NCBI RefSeq assembly: GCF_021018805.1
Contig: NC_086248.1
Location: 58,223,485-58,287,484 of the forward strand
Direction: 5' to 3'
DNA length: 64,000 nt
Origin: Prinia subflava
Lineage: Eukaryota; Chordata; Aves; Passeriformes; Cisticolidae
A program made the translations under genes and the position numbers. Position 1 is the stretch's first letter, and every line of letters begins with the position of its first letter. The notes under the pieces are model-generated. The model did no database searches. It saw only the letters and a list, made by a program, of their open reading frames with translations, and was not told the DNA's origin. Shown piece by piece: positions 1-10,765 of the stretch.

Positions 1-3000
1 CAAATGAGATTTGTTCTCAGCCAGCCGCCTTAGCCACTGAAACTGCATCGCCATTAAGAAAACTTTTTACTCAAGGATGGACTGGATTTAGAAAAAAGAA
101 GAGTTTTAGGAAGCCTACAGAGGATGAACAACAGTCTCCTGTGAAAGAAGAGGAGAAGGAAAAAGAGGGGACCACATTAACAACTGAAATCAGTGAAAAG
201 GAGGAGAAACCTGAGTCTGAGAAGCAGGATGAAGAGAGGAATGTGACAGCAGTAACTATTGAAGCACATGAAAAGGAGCAAACTGAAGGTGAAACGCAGG
301 AGTCAGAAAAGACTCTGGCAGCCATAGGAGTAGAAGGAAGTGAAAAGAAGGAGGTAGTCAAGCATGATGAGCAGGGACAAAAAGAGGACCTGGCAGCAGC
401 AGCTGTAAAAGAAAGTGCAGAGGGCAAAAAAGATGAAGATGATCAAGGAAGGAAACTGGTGGAAGTCTCAGAAAATCTTGGTAAAGAGGAAGAAAAAAAG
501 GAAGAAGGAGAGAATGAAGGTGAGACAGCAGACAAACCACTAAAAACAAAGTCAGTGGTACCTCTAGTCACTGACACTGTGAACGGAGAATTGAAAACAT
601 CCTCAGAAGTACTACCTGTGGGAGAAAAACTGGAGTCAGTGGAGAAGTGTGAAATAGATGACAAAACTGAAACAGCCTCTGAAGAGACATGTCAAACAGG
701 ATCTGTGACAATGGAAATTTCTAGTGATCAGCTTAAACCTGAAGGAAGGGAAGAAAGTAAACCTGCTCTACTTGGGAAAGAGACATTAGATGAAAAAACA
801 GAGGAAGCAGAATTGAAAATGTCACCCACAGCAGATGATGTTGCACAGGGGGAAGCCCTGGATAAAACCACAGAGAATAAAGAAAGCAAAGAACGTGAAA
901 CAAAGTCAACTCTGAGTGCTCCTGAATCAAAGTCCTTTTCTACTTCTGAACATTCAGGTGACACAGAGGATAATCAACAGTCAATCAAACCCACCAATGA
1001 AGGACTACAGGGAAAACCTGGCACAGATACAACTGATACTGTTAAACCAGATGAAGCAACTGTGGAAGTAACTTCTGAAGAGGCAGCTGGAAAGAGGCCT
1101 CCAGAAGGTATCACAAATGAAGCAGAACTCCTGTCTTCTCAAGAAAAGACTAAAGTACAAGGCAGCCCTTTAAAGAAACTCTTTACAGGTACTGGATTGA
1201 AAAAACTGTCTGGAAAGAAGCAAAAAGGTAAAAGAGAAGAATCTAAGTTAGGGGAACAGGGTGAACCAATCCAGCACTTATCAGATTCCCCAGATAGCCC
1301 AGAGGAACAAAAGGGGGAGAGTTCTGCTTCTTCTCCTGAAGAGATGAATGAAATTCCCTCTTTGGAAAAATCTGCAGATGGAGTGCAGGTCACTGAAAGT
1401 GAAGATGCCACAATACCAGATGTGGAGCGAAAAAGAGAAACTGTTACACCTTGGGCATCCTTTAAAAAGATGGTGACTCCCAAGAAACGTGTCAGAAGGT
1501 CTTCTGAAAGCGATAAAGAGGAAGAAATTGATAAGACAAAGAGTGTTGCAGTATCTGCAACTGAAAATGTTATTGATGAAAGTCAGGGAGAAATAAAAGA
1601 AAATGGGATTGACCAGAAACCAGAGAAAATTACAGAAGAGCCCAAAAGAAAAGTCGATGCCTCTGTGTCCTGGGAAACTTTTATATGTGTAGGATCTTCA
1701 AAGAAAAGAGCCAGGAAATCATCATCATCTGATGAAGAAAGCCAAAAAGTAGAAGAGTCTGGACAGAGCAAAGAAACAGCAACAGATGCAGTTCTTACTA
1801 GCTCTCAGGAGAGTGATCAAGGACAAGGGAATTCTTCCCCAGAACAAGCTGGAAGCCCCTCTGAAAGTGAAGGTATTTCAACATGGGAATCATTTAAAAG
1901 GTTAGTTACTCCGAGAAGGAGATCCAAAACCAGAATGGAAGACAGAACTGAAGACTCTGTTGTGGGATCTAGCCTGGAGCATTCAACATCGGATGGTGAG
2001 CCTGGAAAAGATGAATCGTGGGTTCCATTTAGAAAACTGATGCCTGGGCGTAGGAAGAAAAAGTCAGATGGAAAGGCAGAACCAGCTCATCTTAAACAAG
2101 CGAGAGAAGACATGGCAGAAACAGCTGAAGAAGATTCTGATATTCCAGCTGTTGTTCCTTTATCTGAATATGAAGCAGCAGAACAGGAGAAAATGGAAGC
2201 CCAACGAGCAAAAGATGCTGAAGTGATGAGAGAAGAGGAGAGTCTAAGGACGGAGCAAAGATCTGAAGGGCTGGTACATGCAGTTGCTGTTACCGTTGTG
2301 GGAGAAGAAAGGGCAGGGACCAGCATTGAGGAGCGCTCACCATCGTGGATATCTGCTGCTCTGACAGAGTGCATTGAGCAGGCAACAGAAGAGGAAGAGA
2401 AAGAAACTCAGAAAACAGCTGAACTGGGTGGTACTGTGGAGGATGCAGTGGTAGCTGCTAAGACAGTGCCAGAGACTAGAAAGGATGTAAGTGATGACAC
2501 CACAGCAAGTGAGCTGGAGGCAACCTCTGAAGCAGTGACTGCTCTGGAGACAGCAGAAGCTTCCTGTGCTGAAGAAACAATGGAAGTGTCCCTTGCCGAG
2601 GAGACAACTGAGATGGTTTCTGCTGTTTCACAGTTGGAAACCCCAGATACTACAGAGGAAGCTACACCAGTTCAAGAAGTAGAGGCCACCGAACAAAATT
2701 TGAAAGAACTGGACAAACAGACGCAAAAAGTTCTTCATGAAGTTGCTGAAAGAGTAAAGTCAGATGTAGCACAGCTGGTTAGTGAAAGAGCTGTGACAGA
2801 AACTCTAATTACAGCAGTACAGGGACTTGAGCTGGAAGTGAAAAGTGGTGCTAAAGATGGGAACGTTGTAGGCCAGGAAACTGTTCTGCTTGAACAGTCC
2901 TTGGAAAAAGAACACAAAGAGGATGGCCCCCAGCCCCAGCAAAGTGCAGGGAGTATTCAGGGCCAAAACAGAGCTGAGAGTGTTTTACCTGAAGGTTCAG

Positions 3001-3266
3001 AGAAAAGTGAAATAGCTTCTGCGATGGAAGAAGGCACGGAAGGATGTCAAGGATATGTAGAAGACCATAAAAAAATAAACGAAGTGCAGAGGACAACAGA
3101 GGAAGAAACTTCATTGCACAACAAAGAATTTCACAGCATCAAAGCCATCACTCCCAAGGAAGAGCTGTTTGCAAAGCAGGAGCCTTCAGAACAAGAGAAA
3201 CTGCCCATAACAGAGCTGACACTGGATGAGACAAGAGATGAATGTGCTCCAGAGGAAAAGCCTGCA
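1..3266 (+). CDS. AKAP12: AKAP12 (gravin/SSeCKS) large coding exon, first part; 5' end off-window
   Basis: AKAP12 is a large, mostly disordered A-kinase anchoring scaffold at the plasma membrane and cytoskeleton that binds PKA, PKC and calmodulin. The frame is open from base 3 to 3266 (1088 codons) with no start, so the N-terminus lies to the left. The protein is extremely Glu/Lys/Ser/Thr rich. Short basic motifs match the human protein: SPLRKLFTQGW (about 48-80), SPLKKLFTGTGLKKLSGKK (about 1164-1220), and the tryptophan/basic blocks TPWASFKKMVTPKKR (about 1449), SWETFICVGSSKKRA (about 1668), TWESFKRLVTPRRR (about 1881) and SWVPFRKL (about 2019). EMVSAVSQL and TTEEATPVQEVE (about 2612-2685) are also conserved. 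The exon appears to end at 3266 with a CA|GTAAGT donor in phase 0; unspliced, the frame stops five codons later. Identity is very sure. The inner splice is strongly supported but not proven. Confidence 0.95.
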
Positions 3267-4035
3267 GTAAGTATTGCATAATACACAAAGGTCGATTTGT
3301 CAAAAAGAAAAATCAGCAAGTGTTAGATACTATACCTCATTTAGAACCAGGTTGAGGGTATATTACTGTCAGGGACCTTCCTTGTGAAGCCGTAAACAAC
3401 TGAAGTTCATTTCCAGTGAGAGACACACAGATGTGTAGAAGCAGCAGGCACTGAAGCTTGTGTGCAGGGCGGAGTGGATGCAGTGCCTCCAGAAATGCAG
3501 TGGGAGATGGTGTGCATAGATGCAGAGGTACTGAAATGATTGCCATTAGGGCTCCTGCACTGCACAAACTGAAGATATGTGAACTGCTGAGATACAGATG
3601 TGATCCATCTGTACACCTCACAGAATGGATGGGATCTTCAGTTGTAGGCAGAAACACAGGTGAAGCTGAGGTACCTCTGCAAAGGGAGGACATGAAACAA
3701 CACCACCATCTCCAGCTTTAAATGCTGTAGTTAGTGTGGATGGCACATTCCTACCTTCTTCCCTTCCTCCTCATCTTCTGGCTTAGTCTTTGTTTCAAGC
3801 ACTGCTAGCTGTCCCTTTCTTTAGTTAATTTTAAGGCTGCCCTTTGTTTAATGAGCTATGTGTCCTCAGAAACAACACAAGCTGGGGTCTTGGTGAGCTA
3901 CTAATCCTTGTGTCATCACCTTGTGCCCTTCCCGTAATTCTTGTCCTTTTGGGTGTTGCAGTTTTTCACCTAGAACATTTGCTGGTCACTCCTTGCTTGT
4001 ACCCTTTTTCACAGATCTGTTGCAATTCTCCACAG
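3267..4035 (+). other. AKAP12: Predicted 769-bp phase-0 intron inside AKAP12 coding region
   Basis: The donor GTAAGT at 3267 follows the Ala codon 3264-3266. The acceptor is a pyrimidine-rich tract ending ...TTCTCCACAG at 4035, followed by Val-Gln-Asp. Removing 3267-4035 joins two long open frames that differ in register, with no codon split. The intervening sequence has stops in the frame, no AKAP12-like composition and no repeat I recognise. The last 190 bases happen to be open in the downstream frame, as expected of a pyrimidine-rich intron end. In human AKAP12, as I recall, nearly the whole protein is in one exon, so this intron would be unusual. Confidence 0.75.
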
Positions 4036-5919
4036 GTTCAGGACAAGACAGAGGATGAAACCTCATCCTTGGGGCTTACAGCTGAAAAGCATGTGCAGCT
4101 TGAAGGAGAGGGCAGAACGCTTGCTGTGGAACCAGGGTGTGCAGAAGCAGTTGTCACTGTGGTCCCTGTTAAAACTGAAAAACAAGATGGAATTCCTGAC
4201 TCAGAAGAGCAAGTTTGTACTAAAGAAGGTCCTAGCAGGACACCTGCCCTGGGAGAGGAAGATGATGCTGTGCTCAATGGAGTAAAAAGCACAGAAATCA
4301 CTGTTCCTGAGGTTCTACTGCAGAGTAAGGGAGAAACCTCTGCCCTTCCTTCAAAAACAGTTGGCTCAGAAGCAGCAGCAGATGCTGAGCAGAGTGTGAG
4401 CAATGGGTCTGATAGGGACGTTGTAGCTAAAGATTCTGTGCTCGTCATAGAGCCACAATGCAGAGACAAAACAACTGAAACCCCCTCCAAGAGCGATGAA
4501 GCCAAAGGGGCTCTGCTCAAATCTGAAACACAGCTGGCGAGCACTTCCATTGTTGCTGAGGCTCCCGTGCAGATTGAAGCAGATGGAGCATCTAAGTTAG
4601 CAGCTACATGCCCAGAAATTGTTGAAAATGGAGGTGATGTTATCACCCATACAAGTCCCAAGAAATGTGAAACACTCAGCAGCTTGTCTGGAGAAGAGAC
4701 TGTGGGAAAAGGACAAGAACTTGTAGAAACCTTGAACTGTCAAGGCTTCCAGAAAGAAGATAAGAAAAACGAGCAATTGCTGGAAGGAGCCAAAGAAGTA
4801 TTTGAATATGGAAAACAGGAAGCTGTGAGCTGTGATGAGTGTTCAACTCCTGTCCAGCAAGAGGAAGGCTGTGGCTCAGCCTCTCCACAGGTTGAAAGCA
4901 TGGGGACTCTGAAAACACCCGTGGCTCTAGCAGCTGCAGCAGGTGGAGAGCATGTCATGGCACATGCAGACATGACAGCCAAAACTGTACAGCCCTTGGC
5001 AACCACACCAGAGCAGATGGCTTCTGAAGAGGTCCCAGTTTCTAATATTGACTGTTCAGGCTGTGGGACTGTAGAGCTTGGTAGTGTGGAGGCACCCAAG
5101 CCTAGAGTAACTTGTGCTTCCATGAATGGAGTATCAGAGGAGCAAGAGCAGCCCCAGAGCACAGGGCAAGCCGAACACAATGGTATTCCTTCCATCCACA
5201 GTCTGTCTCCCAGCCACCTGGAATTTCAGAAGCATGTTGAGTCTGTAGTCATAGAGTCTCAGAGTACAAAAATTGTATTGAATGCCATCCAGTCAGCTGT
5301 TCACAAACTTGCAGAAACAGAAGAGTCGGCTGCCCTTGAGTCAGAGCAGAGCATCAAGTCCATAGGGAAAAGCCCATCAGATACAATTGTACCTGAACTC
5401 CTGGGAAGTATGCAGGTAGATCAACAGCTTCCAGTAAAAGAGGAAGAGACACAAAGCAAAGAACAAGAGCTCAAGCAACCAGGAATAGTGAAAATTGCTA
5501 CCTTAACTGAGTTTGCAGAAATTCATGCAATTGTGGAAAAAACAAAGGACGTGCCTTTAACTTCTGAGAAGCAGAAAGATGGACAAAGTCAGAATTCTTT
5601 AACGGTCGTGACAAGCCTTGAAGACCTTTCAAGGGGAAGTGTGAAACTTCAGAAATCAACCCTAGAACAAAGTACTTCAGAAGATTCAACCAAAGACACC
5701 CTAGACATACACACACCAAAATTAAGAGAAAAAGAGGTTGGGTACATTATGGAAATCTCAGACCAATGTACAGGACAACAGACATGCAGTGAAAGTGAAG
5801 AACAACCATATCACCCACCAGTGGAAGATGGGAAAACACAAATGTGGGAGGATGACAGTTGTCAAGAAGGAACATCTTGTGGTAGACAAAGTCAGAACTC
5901 GGTGGCTCTGACGCCTTGA
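4036..5919 (+). CDS. AKAP12: AKAP12 C-terminal coding exon with PKA RII-anchoring helix
   Basis: This exon encodes the last 627 residues of AKAP12. It is acidic and disordered like the first part, and ends at TGA 5917-5919. The decisive feature is the amphipathic helix at 5263-5313 (STKIVLNAIQSAVHKLA), equivalent to the human RII-binding helix (SSKLVQNIIQTAVDQFV). It docks the PKA regulatory-subunit dimer. The start at 4036 is set by the acceptor CACAG; the upstream in-frame ATG at 3844 lies in the presumed intron and would encode a hydrophobic, pyrimidine-derived tail unlike any AKAP12. Together with the preceding exon, 1715 residues are in the window, against 1782 for full-length human, so the bird protein is likely longer. 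The C-terminus (ends VALTP) is poorly conserved, as is usual for this protein. Confidence 0.92.
   Translation, partial: VQDKTEDETSSLGLTAEKHVQLEGEGRTLAVEPGCAEAVVTVVPVKTEKQDGIPDSEEQVCTKEGPSRTPALGEEDDAVLNGVKSTEITVPEVLLQSKGETSALPSKTVGSEAAADAEQSVSNGSDRDVVAKDSVLVIEPQCRDKTTETPSKSDEAKGALLKSETQLASTSIVAEAPVQIEADGASKLAATCPEIVENGGDVITHTSPKKCETLSSLSGEETVGKGQELVETLNCQGFQKEDKKNEQLLEGAKEVFEYGKQEAVSCDECSTPVQQEEGCGSASPQVESMGTLKTPVALAAAAGGEHVMAHADMTAKTVQPLATTPEQMASEEVPVSNIDCSGCGTVELGSVEAPKPRVTCASMNGVSEEQEQPQSTGQAEHNGIPSIHSLSPSHLEFQKHVESVVIESQSTKIVLNAIQSAVHKLAETEESAALESEQSIKSIGKSPSDTIVPELLGSMQVDQQLPVKEEETQSKEQELKQPGIVKIATLTEFAEIHAIVEKTKDVPLTSEKQKDGQSQNSLTVVTSLEDLSRGSVKLQKSTLEQSTSEDSTKDTLDIHTPKLREKEVGYIMEISDQCTGQQTCSESEEQPYHPPVEDGKTQMWEDDSCQEGTSCGRQSQNSVALTP
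5263..5313 (+). other. AKAP12: PKA RII-binding amphipathic helix of AKAP12
   Basis: The codons give STKIVLNAIQSAVHKLA. Small and branched hydrophobic residues (I, V, A, I, A, V, L) repeat every 3-4 positions, the pattern used by AKAPs to grip the RII dimerisation/docking groove. It aligns without gaps to the human AKAP12 anchoring helix. It lies downstream of the predicted intron at 3267-4035, so an intron-retaining transcript would lack it. Confidence 0.85.
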
Positions 5920-5921
5920 AT

Positions 5922-6425
5922 GTAAGTAGCATTTTTAGCCAGTAATTTATTTCTTTTTCTAGTATAGTTGTGAGGATCTCTAAAATGTTCTCTCTAATGT
6001 GGTGCAATGGTTAGTTCTGTTTTTATTATTTTGCTGAAGGGCTTCCCTCACTTTAGTGGCCTTGGACTTGGCCTATATTTTGGTGTGGTATTTCTGGGAG
6101 GTAGTAAATGTATTTTCCAGTTTTCCTAGGTTGGAACTCACATGACACATTTAATGCATGCAATTTAATATGCAAACACACTCTCTAACAAAGCTCTGTT
6201 TTTAAAATCCTAAACAATGCGAGTATTGCCTTCCATGGTAAACCTGGAGTGTCTCACATACAAAGCTCTTTGCTCTTCAGAGGAATTTCACTCAGAAATT
6301 ACAAGTATCATCTCTCCCTAGGGTATATAAGACCTTTATCTCTGAAAACTGCTTGGGAAAATAACGTATTCTTGGGAAATTAAGCTGTCGTTACTAAAGC
6401 TTTTTTACTGTCATCTTTGTTTCAG
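5922..6425 (+). other. AKAP12: AKAP12 last intron (in 3'UTR)
   Basis: A donor GTAAGT at 5922 sits two bases after the stop codon, and an acceptor ...TTTGTTTCAG ends at 6425. As I recall, human AKAP12 likewise has a final exon that is wholly 3'UTR. Because the stop lies less than 50 nt from the junction, nonsense-mediated decay is not expected. The right half of this intron is part of the segment duplicated near 16.1 kb. Confidence 0.8.
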
Positions 6426-7162
6426 ATGTGCTAAGCGTCCATGTGGCATTTGGAGAGATGCCAGTCCTAGAGAACAACTGACAATCCTGCCACAGAACCA
6501 GGAGCTTTATTCACTACCCTTTATTCTTGGATGTTAACATCTGTTCTTTTGAAGACCTCGCCTTCCCATTTTTGTTAAAAAAACCAATGCCTTTAATATT
6601 GGCTGTATCCATACCTGTGTTCCATTTGAAGGTTATTAGTCTCTGCCCAAAATAATCCATTAAGACTGGAGATGCACCACTGAGTGACTGGGCAGACCAC
6701 TAGAATTTTTGCCATGGTTATTACTGTCCCTCATTTTATGTGTATCCTGTCTGTCCAATCTCCTTGATTCCATTCACTTGTCCCTGAGCCTCCCTCCCTT
6801 CTTCAGCGGTCTCCCTTACCCCTCACATCTTTCCTAGCTGCCTTGATCTGATCTGTGAGTGGCCGTAGGTGCTGCTCACCTTATGTGTGAGGGGAAGAGG
6901 AGGGCTGACTGATGAGAACACGTGAGACTTGTGGATACATCTGTCAAACAGTAGGAACTGGATCACGCACAAATTGTTGAGCAAGGTGCTCAAATTTGCT
7001 GCCTTTCAGTCCCATTCAGGTATCTCTGTCCATCTTTCAGTTGTGTTTGTGCAGGCCTGATTTTGTCAGAAATTACTTCTGCAGTGTATCTTGAAAGGAG
7101 ATGGAAAATACCCTTCCTCTGTTGTTCCAGACTTCAGGTCTCAGGACTGGACTGTAATGTAT

Positions 7163-7225
7163 TGAATATTTATATGTATGTCTTAAACCCAGTTCTGATT
7201 TTAATGTAGAGCAATGATACTTCTG
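7163..7225 (+). repeat. 3'UTR direct repeat, copy 1
   Basis: The segment starts GAATATTTATATGTA and contains AAACCCAGTTCTGATTTT, TAATGTAGA and TGATA. It is about 87% identical by eye to 7381-7443, 218 bp downstream. It lies inside the AKAP12 3'UTR. It is not a repeat family I recognise. Confidence 0.85.
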
Positions 7226-7380
7226 TACTGTTTAGGCATTCCCTTAAATGAATATTGTAGAGTAGCCTGGAGAGGAAATCGATACTGTTGGAGCAGAAAT
7301 TGATAACATGTAGTTTCCTATTTATTGTTCCAGGTTTTCCCCCCTATAATATTTCTCAAAAATGTTTGGCTGTCTTGCTT

Positions 7381-7443
7381 TGAATATTTATATGTACATT
7401 CTAAACCCAGTTCTGATTTTAATGTAGAACTATGATATTTCTA
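7381..7443 (+). repeat. 3'UTR direct repeat, copy 2
   Basis: This is the second copy of the 7163-7225 element in the same orientation, with scattered substitutions and no obvious indels. Similarity ends abruptly on both sides, which points to a local duplication of about 60 bp. Confidence 0.85.
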
Positions 7444-8238
7444 ATGACAAAAGGAGAGCCCTGACCTGACTCACTTCTACTTGCAGCCCTCCCTGGTTTC
7501 TGAGAGCCCTCCAGCCACCACGGTTTCATTGTCACCTTGTTCTTGTGCCACTGCCTTTTTATCTCGCCCCTCTCATTCCAAGCTCTGCTAATTTCTGGTC
7601 ACTGCCCCATCCAACCTGAAGCCTTTCCCTGCCCTGTAATGTCTAACATCCTTCCTGCATACACACTTCCTCCTTTCCCAACCCCTGTCTGAACTGTTTT
7701 CCCACCACACAATTTTCTGAAATTCTCCCCACTCCTGACAATTCTCTTGTCTTTTCTGAGACAGGAGTAGGAAAGAGGGGAATAAAAGGACTTAGTAATG
7801 AGTTCTGCCTTCAATTGCAAAAAGCTGATGAGATCTGTCGGGTATTGAGGTCTTAAAAAGCTTCATGAAAGGTGGATTGGACTGGCAACAGCTGAGACTG
7901 GAATGGGCAGGGTGATATAAAGATACTTAGAAGCCCCAAGACTGAGTCCTGTGATGTCTGTCCCCAGCAGGAATTGGTCCTCTCCTTTGTTGTTTACATT
8001 AAAATCAGACAAGGGGTACAAGTCAGTACTTTCAGCTCTGATTTCCAAAGTGAAGGTTACAGCTCGCACGTTGTGAAACCAATGCCCATCAAGTTGAACA
8101 ACAGCTCACTCTCATACCTGTATAGTAATTTATTTTAAAATCAGCTTTAGTGTACAAATGCTCTTGTTACGGCAGGTGCTGGCCTCTCCTCGAGGCTGCA
8201 CGTCCAGCAAGTGATGTGACTGATTGCACTGGTGTGAT

Positions 8239-8255
8239 TGCACCATCTGGTGCTG
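8239..8255 (-). promoter_or_regulatory. CTCF-like motif in AKAP12 3'UTR
   Basis: Read on the minus strand this is CAGCACCAGATGGTGCA, close to the vertebrate CTCF core CCACYAGRKGGCRS with about two mismatches. A near-identical match in the same orientation lies at 14063-14079. Motif inspection only; occupancy is unknown. Confidence 0.35.
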
Positions 8256-8650
8256 CCCTGGTGGAAGCATCAAAAGATTTTTTCTTTACCTCAGAGCAAA
8301 TTATATAAATATTTAAAGCCAAACAATGTGGTTTCAAACAATCCAGTCTATCTCTGTCCATTGTTACTGGCAGCTTTCCCCCTTAGCTTTGGGCAATTCC
8401 AAAAGCCTCGGTTGATTTCCCCACGTTTAGGTTGGCTTGCAAGGTAATGATGCTCTTAGTAACACCTCACGAGTGCAAACTTGGCTGAATTGTACAAATT
8501 GTATACCTATGTACCTTAAGCCATATTGCAATAACTGCAGCAGGTAAAACAAAGTAACAAAAGCATGACCTGTGTAATCCTGATTCTTACGTTTGTAGCT
8601 CCAAAGCTGTTAATAATATGTAAAGTTACTTCTTGTCTGAACCTCATTTA

Positions 8651-8656
8651 AATAAA
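8651..8656 (+). terminator. AKAP12: AKAP12 proximal poly(A) signal AATAAA
   Basis: A canonical AATAAA is followed by a T/G-rich stretch (TGTCTGTTGGTAG at about 8680), the usual layout of a vertebrate cleavage site. It would give a 3'UTR about 0.4 kb shorter than the distal signal. Confidence 0.5.
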
Positions 8657-9028
8657 GCTAGCTTTACCACAATGTAAATTGTCTGTTGGTAGTAATTGGG
8701 CAGGCAAGGGCTTTTAACTTGCCTGTTTTCTCCATTAATCCAGGGCCTAGGTGAGCAATGCAACAGACCTAACTACAGAACAAATGCAAAAGCTTCTTTT
8801 TATAACTGACAGCTAAAAAAACCTGCTGCACCCAAAACCACGCTAATGGTGCAGGGAGCATGTCTCCACAAAAAGATACCACTTTGTTCCAGTGTATTGC
8901 TTTGGCCTCTGAAACTCCTTGAGACTGTGACTTCTGGCTTGTGCTTAAAAGCTTGAAGCTTTCTCTAATCCAATGTATTGGGTTACCAAATTTGATTTTG
9001 TGTTTTTAAGGTAGATTTTCATTGATTA

Positions 9029-9034
9029 AATAAA
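9029..9034 (+). terminator. AKAP12: AKAP12 distal poly(A) signal AATAAA
   Basis: A canonical AATAAA is followed within about 25 nt by a strong GT-rich element (CTGTGTATGTGGTGGGTT). This is the best-formed plus-strand 3'-end signal downstream of the AKAP12 stop and is taken as the gene's end. Confidence 0.65.
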
Positions 9035-9050
9035 ATGCAACTACAAATTT

Positions 9051-10689
9051 GTTCTAACCTGTGTATGTGGTGGGTTTTTTTCACCTTGCTTAGTGTAAAT
9101 TATTTTCTGATGGTTGTTTCATCTTCAGGGGGTTAGATTTGGGAGAATTCACATTCAGGTTTTGATGTGAATTAAAGAAGCTAGTTACAGAATTAAACTA
9201 TGTTTTGTCTCTAAGTTTCAATAAAATAGGCATATTTCAGAAGTAAGAAAAGGGTGCTCCAGAAGACTGAAATAATTTTGTTAAATTCAAGATAGAAAAC
9301 AGTATTCAGTGAGCCAGAATAAAAAATTGGGAAATCATATGCCTTGCTGGTGTGACTAAAGTATGGAAAATTCCAACAAAGCAACAACATTAATGTCAAC
9401 AAAACCTTTGTTATAGATCAGAGATGAAGGGTCTTAGGCCCATAACTAGTATCTTCTAGGCTCTCCCACTTCTGCTTAGGGTATACTCGTGGCATCCAAA
9501 ATCTGGGTGTGCTGGTTATTTATGTTAGCAGACATAAGACCTTGGACTTCAGACATGAAGTTTTTCCAGCTGTTCGTGTTCTGTGGCTGAGGCTGATGAG
9601 CAGTGTCTGTATCTCGAGAGGTTCACAGCTGAAGTAGTTTTGTAAGAATTGGTGCCTGCCACTCAGCTGAAGTGCTAAATCCTGTATCTGCAGATAGCTG
9701 TCCTTAGCTGTACTGGTTGAGTAAGTGCAGGGATAGTGGAAGGCTGCACGTAGCCTGTCCCCTGTCTTGCTTTGGCACTGTGTCAGGGGCCTCACACTGC
9801 AGGGCACTGATCTCTCTGTCTGCCTTTGGCAGCTGGAGGTACAAACTGAACCAGCACCTCCTGCCAGACATTGTGCTCAAGGTGTACACAGCCTCTGCTG
9901 CCCCATTTGCAGGATTTGTGCATTCACACTGATAGTGAAATCCCTGAACAGGCATCTAACTAGAGGTTGGAGTCCAAGCCACTTGCACCCCCAGCAAGTT
10001 TTCTGCTGTTTCCTCTTGGAGGACTGTTTTATTGGCAACAGCTCAAGTATCCTGCCTGTTAGCTCAGGCTGTGGAAGTGGATCTGGCTTTCCCATGCAAT
10101 CCAGAGCATATGGGAGGCAGCTGTGCTCATTGAGGAACCTGCACAGCTTTGATACAGCAAGTGCTTGGGGATGGGCAGGAGGCTTGCCAAGAGCAGAGAG
10201 GATTCCTGAGATGTTCATGTCTGGATGCTGAACGCTGGATGTTTGTCATTCGCAGCTGCCACATGGGAAGGGAGCAGGCCTGAGGAGGCTGATGGCCCCA
10301 CCAGGACGGATGTGGCTTGGAATGAGGAGGCACATGGAGCAGGCAGCCAGTGGAGCTGGCAGCATAGGCTTAGGAGTTCTAATTTGGCAGGGGGATGAGT
10401 GATGTGATAAAGGAGGGTGACAGCTCTGTGAACGTTTTGAGGTACTCCTAACAAGGTGGGAACAGCCATCACAGTCTAACACCTGGTGTAGGGCTGGTGT
10501 CATCTCTGGTTGAGCACTGCACGTAGTCTTTACAAAAGTAAGAATTAAAGATAGAGGTCTAGTAAAGGCACATGTCTGTTCTGCTTCAACATCCTTACTA
10601 TCAACTCCTTAAACCAGGAAGAACAGTTTTGGGAAGCATCTCATTCCCCTTGAATATGAAATCCACTTCCAGAGCTTGAAAAGGCTATG
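9051..10689. other. Intergenic, no gene recognised
   Basis: Both strands carry short open frames only, none with recognisable protein similarity. Around 9700-10400 the base composition is richer in G+C, but I see no exon with splice signals and no identifiable repeat. Confidence 0.6.
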
Positions 10690-10765
10690 TATAATCAGAA
10701 TTATTTGGGATGGATGGGACCTTGAAGAACGTCTGGTTCAAACCCCACTGCAATGGGCAGGGCAA
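10690..10765 (-). mobile_element. CR1-type LINE 3'-end fragment
   Basis: The plus-strand stretch AATTATTTGGGATGGATGG, then ACCTTGAAGAACGTCTGGTT, CAAACCCCACTGCAATGGGC and AGGGC matches the reverse complement of the conserved 3' end of avian CR1 elements, as I remember it (GGTTTGGGTTGGAAGGGACC, then TTAAAGATCATCTAGTTCCA and CCCCCTGCCATGGGC). The element is therefore in minus orientation and reduced to roughly 80 bp. It supports an avian source. Confidence 0.7.

Larger units (their letters stand above)
6426..9050 (+). other. AKAP12: AKAP12 terminal 3'UTR exon
   Basis: This is about 2.6 kb of non-coding, AT-rich sequence from the acceptor at 6425 to a polyadenylation site near 9050. It contains a pair of 60-bp direct repeats (7163-7225 and 7381-7443), an alternative AATAAA at 8651-8656 and a distal AATAAA at 9029-9034. 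No coding potential is seen on either strand. The exact cleavage site is an estimate. Confidence 0.75.

Noticed and set aside
3844..4035. In-frame ATG upstream of the second AKAP12 exon, encoding a hydrophobic stretch that looks like a membrane segment
   Set aside because: The sequence is the pyrimidine-rich end of the predicted intron, which naturally encodes Leu/Phe/Pro-like runs. It has no AKAP12 resemblance, and the splice phases fit exactly without it.
10730..10752. GGTTCAAACCCC, resembling a tRNA T-loop
   Set aside because: No cloverleaf can be drawn around it. The context is the 3' end of a CR1 element, which contains this string.
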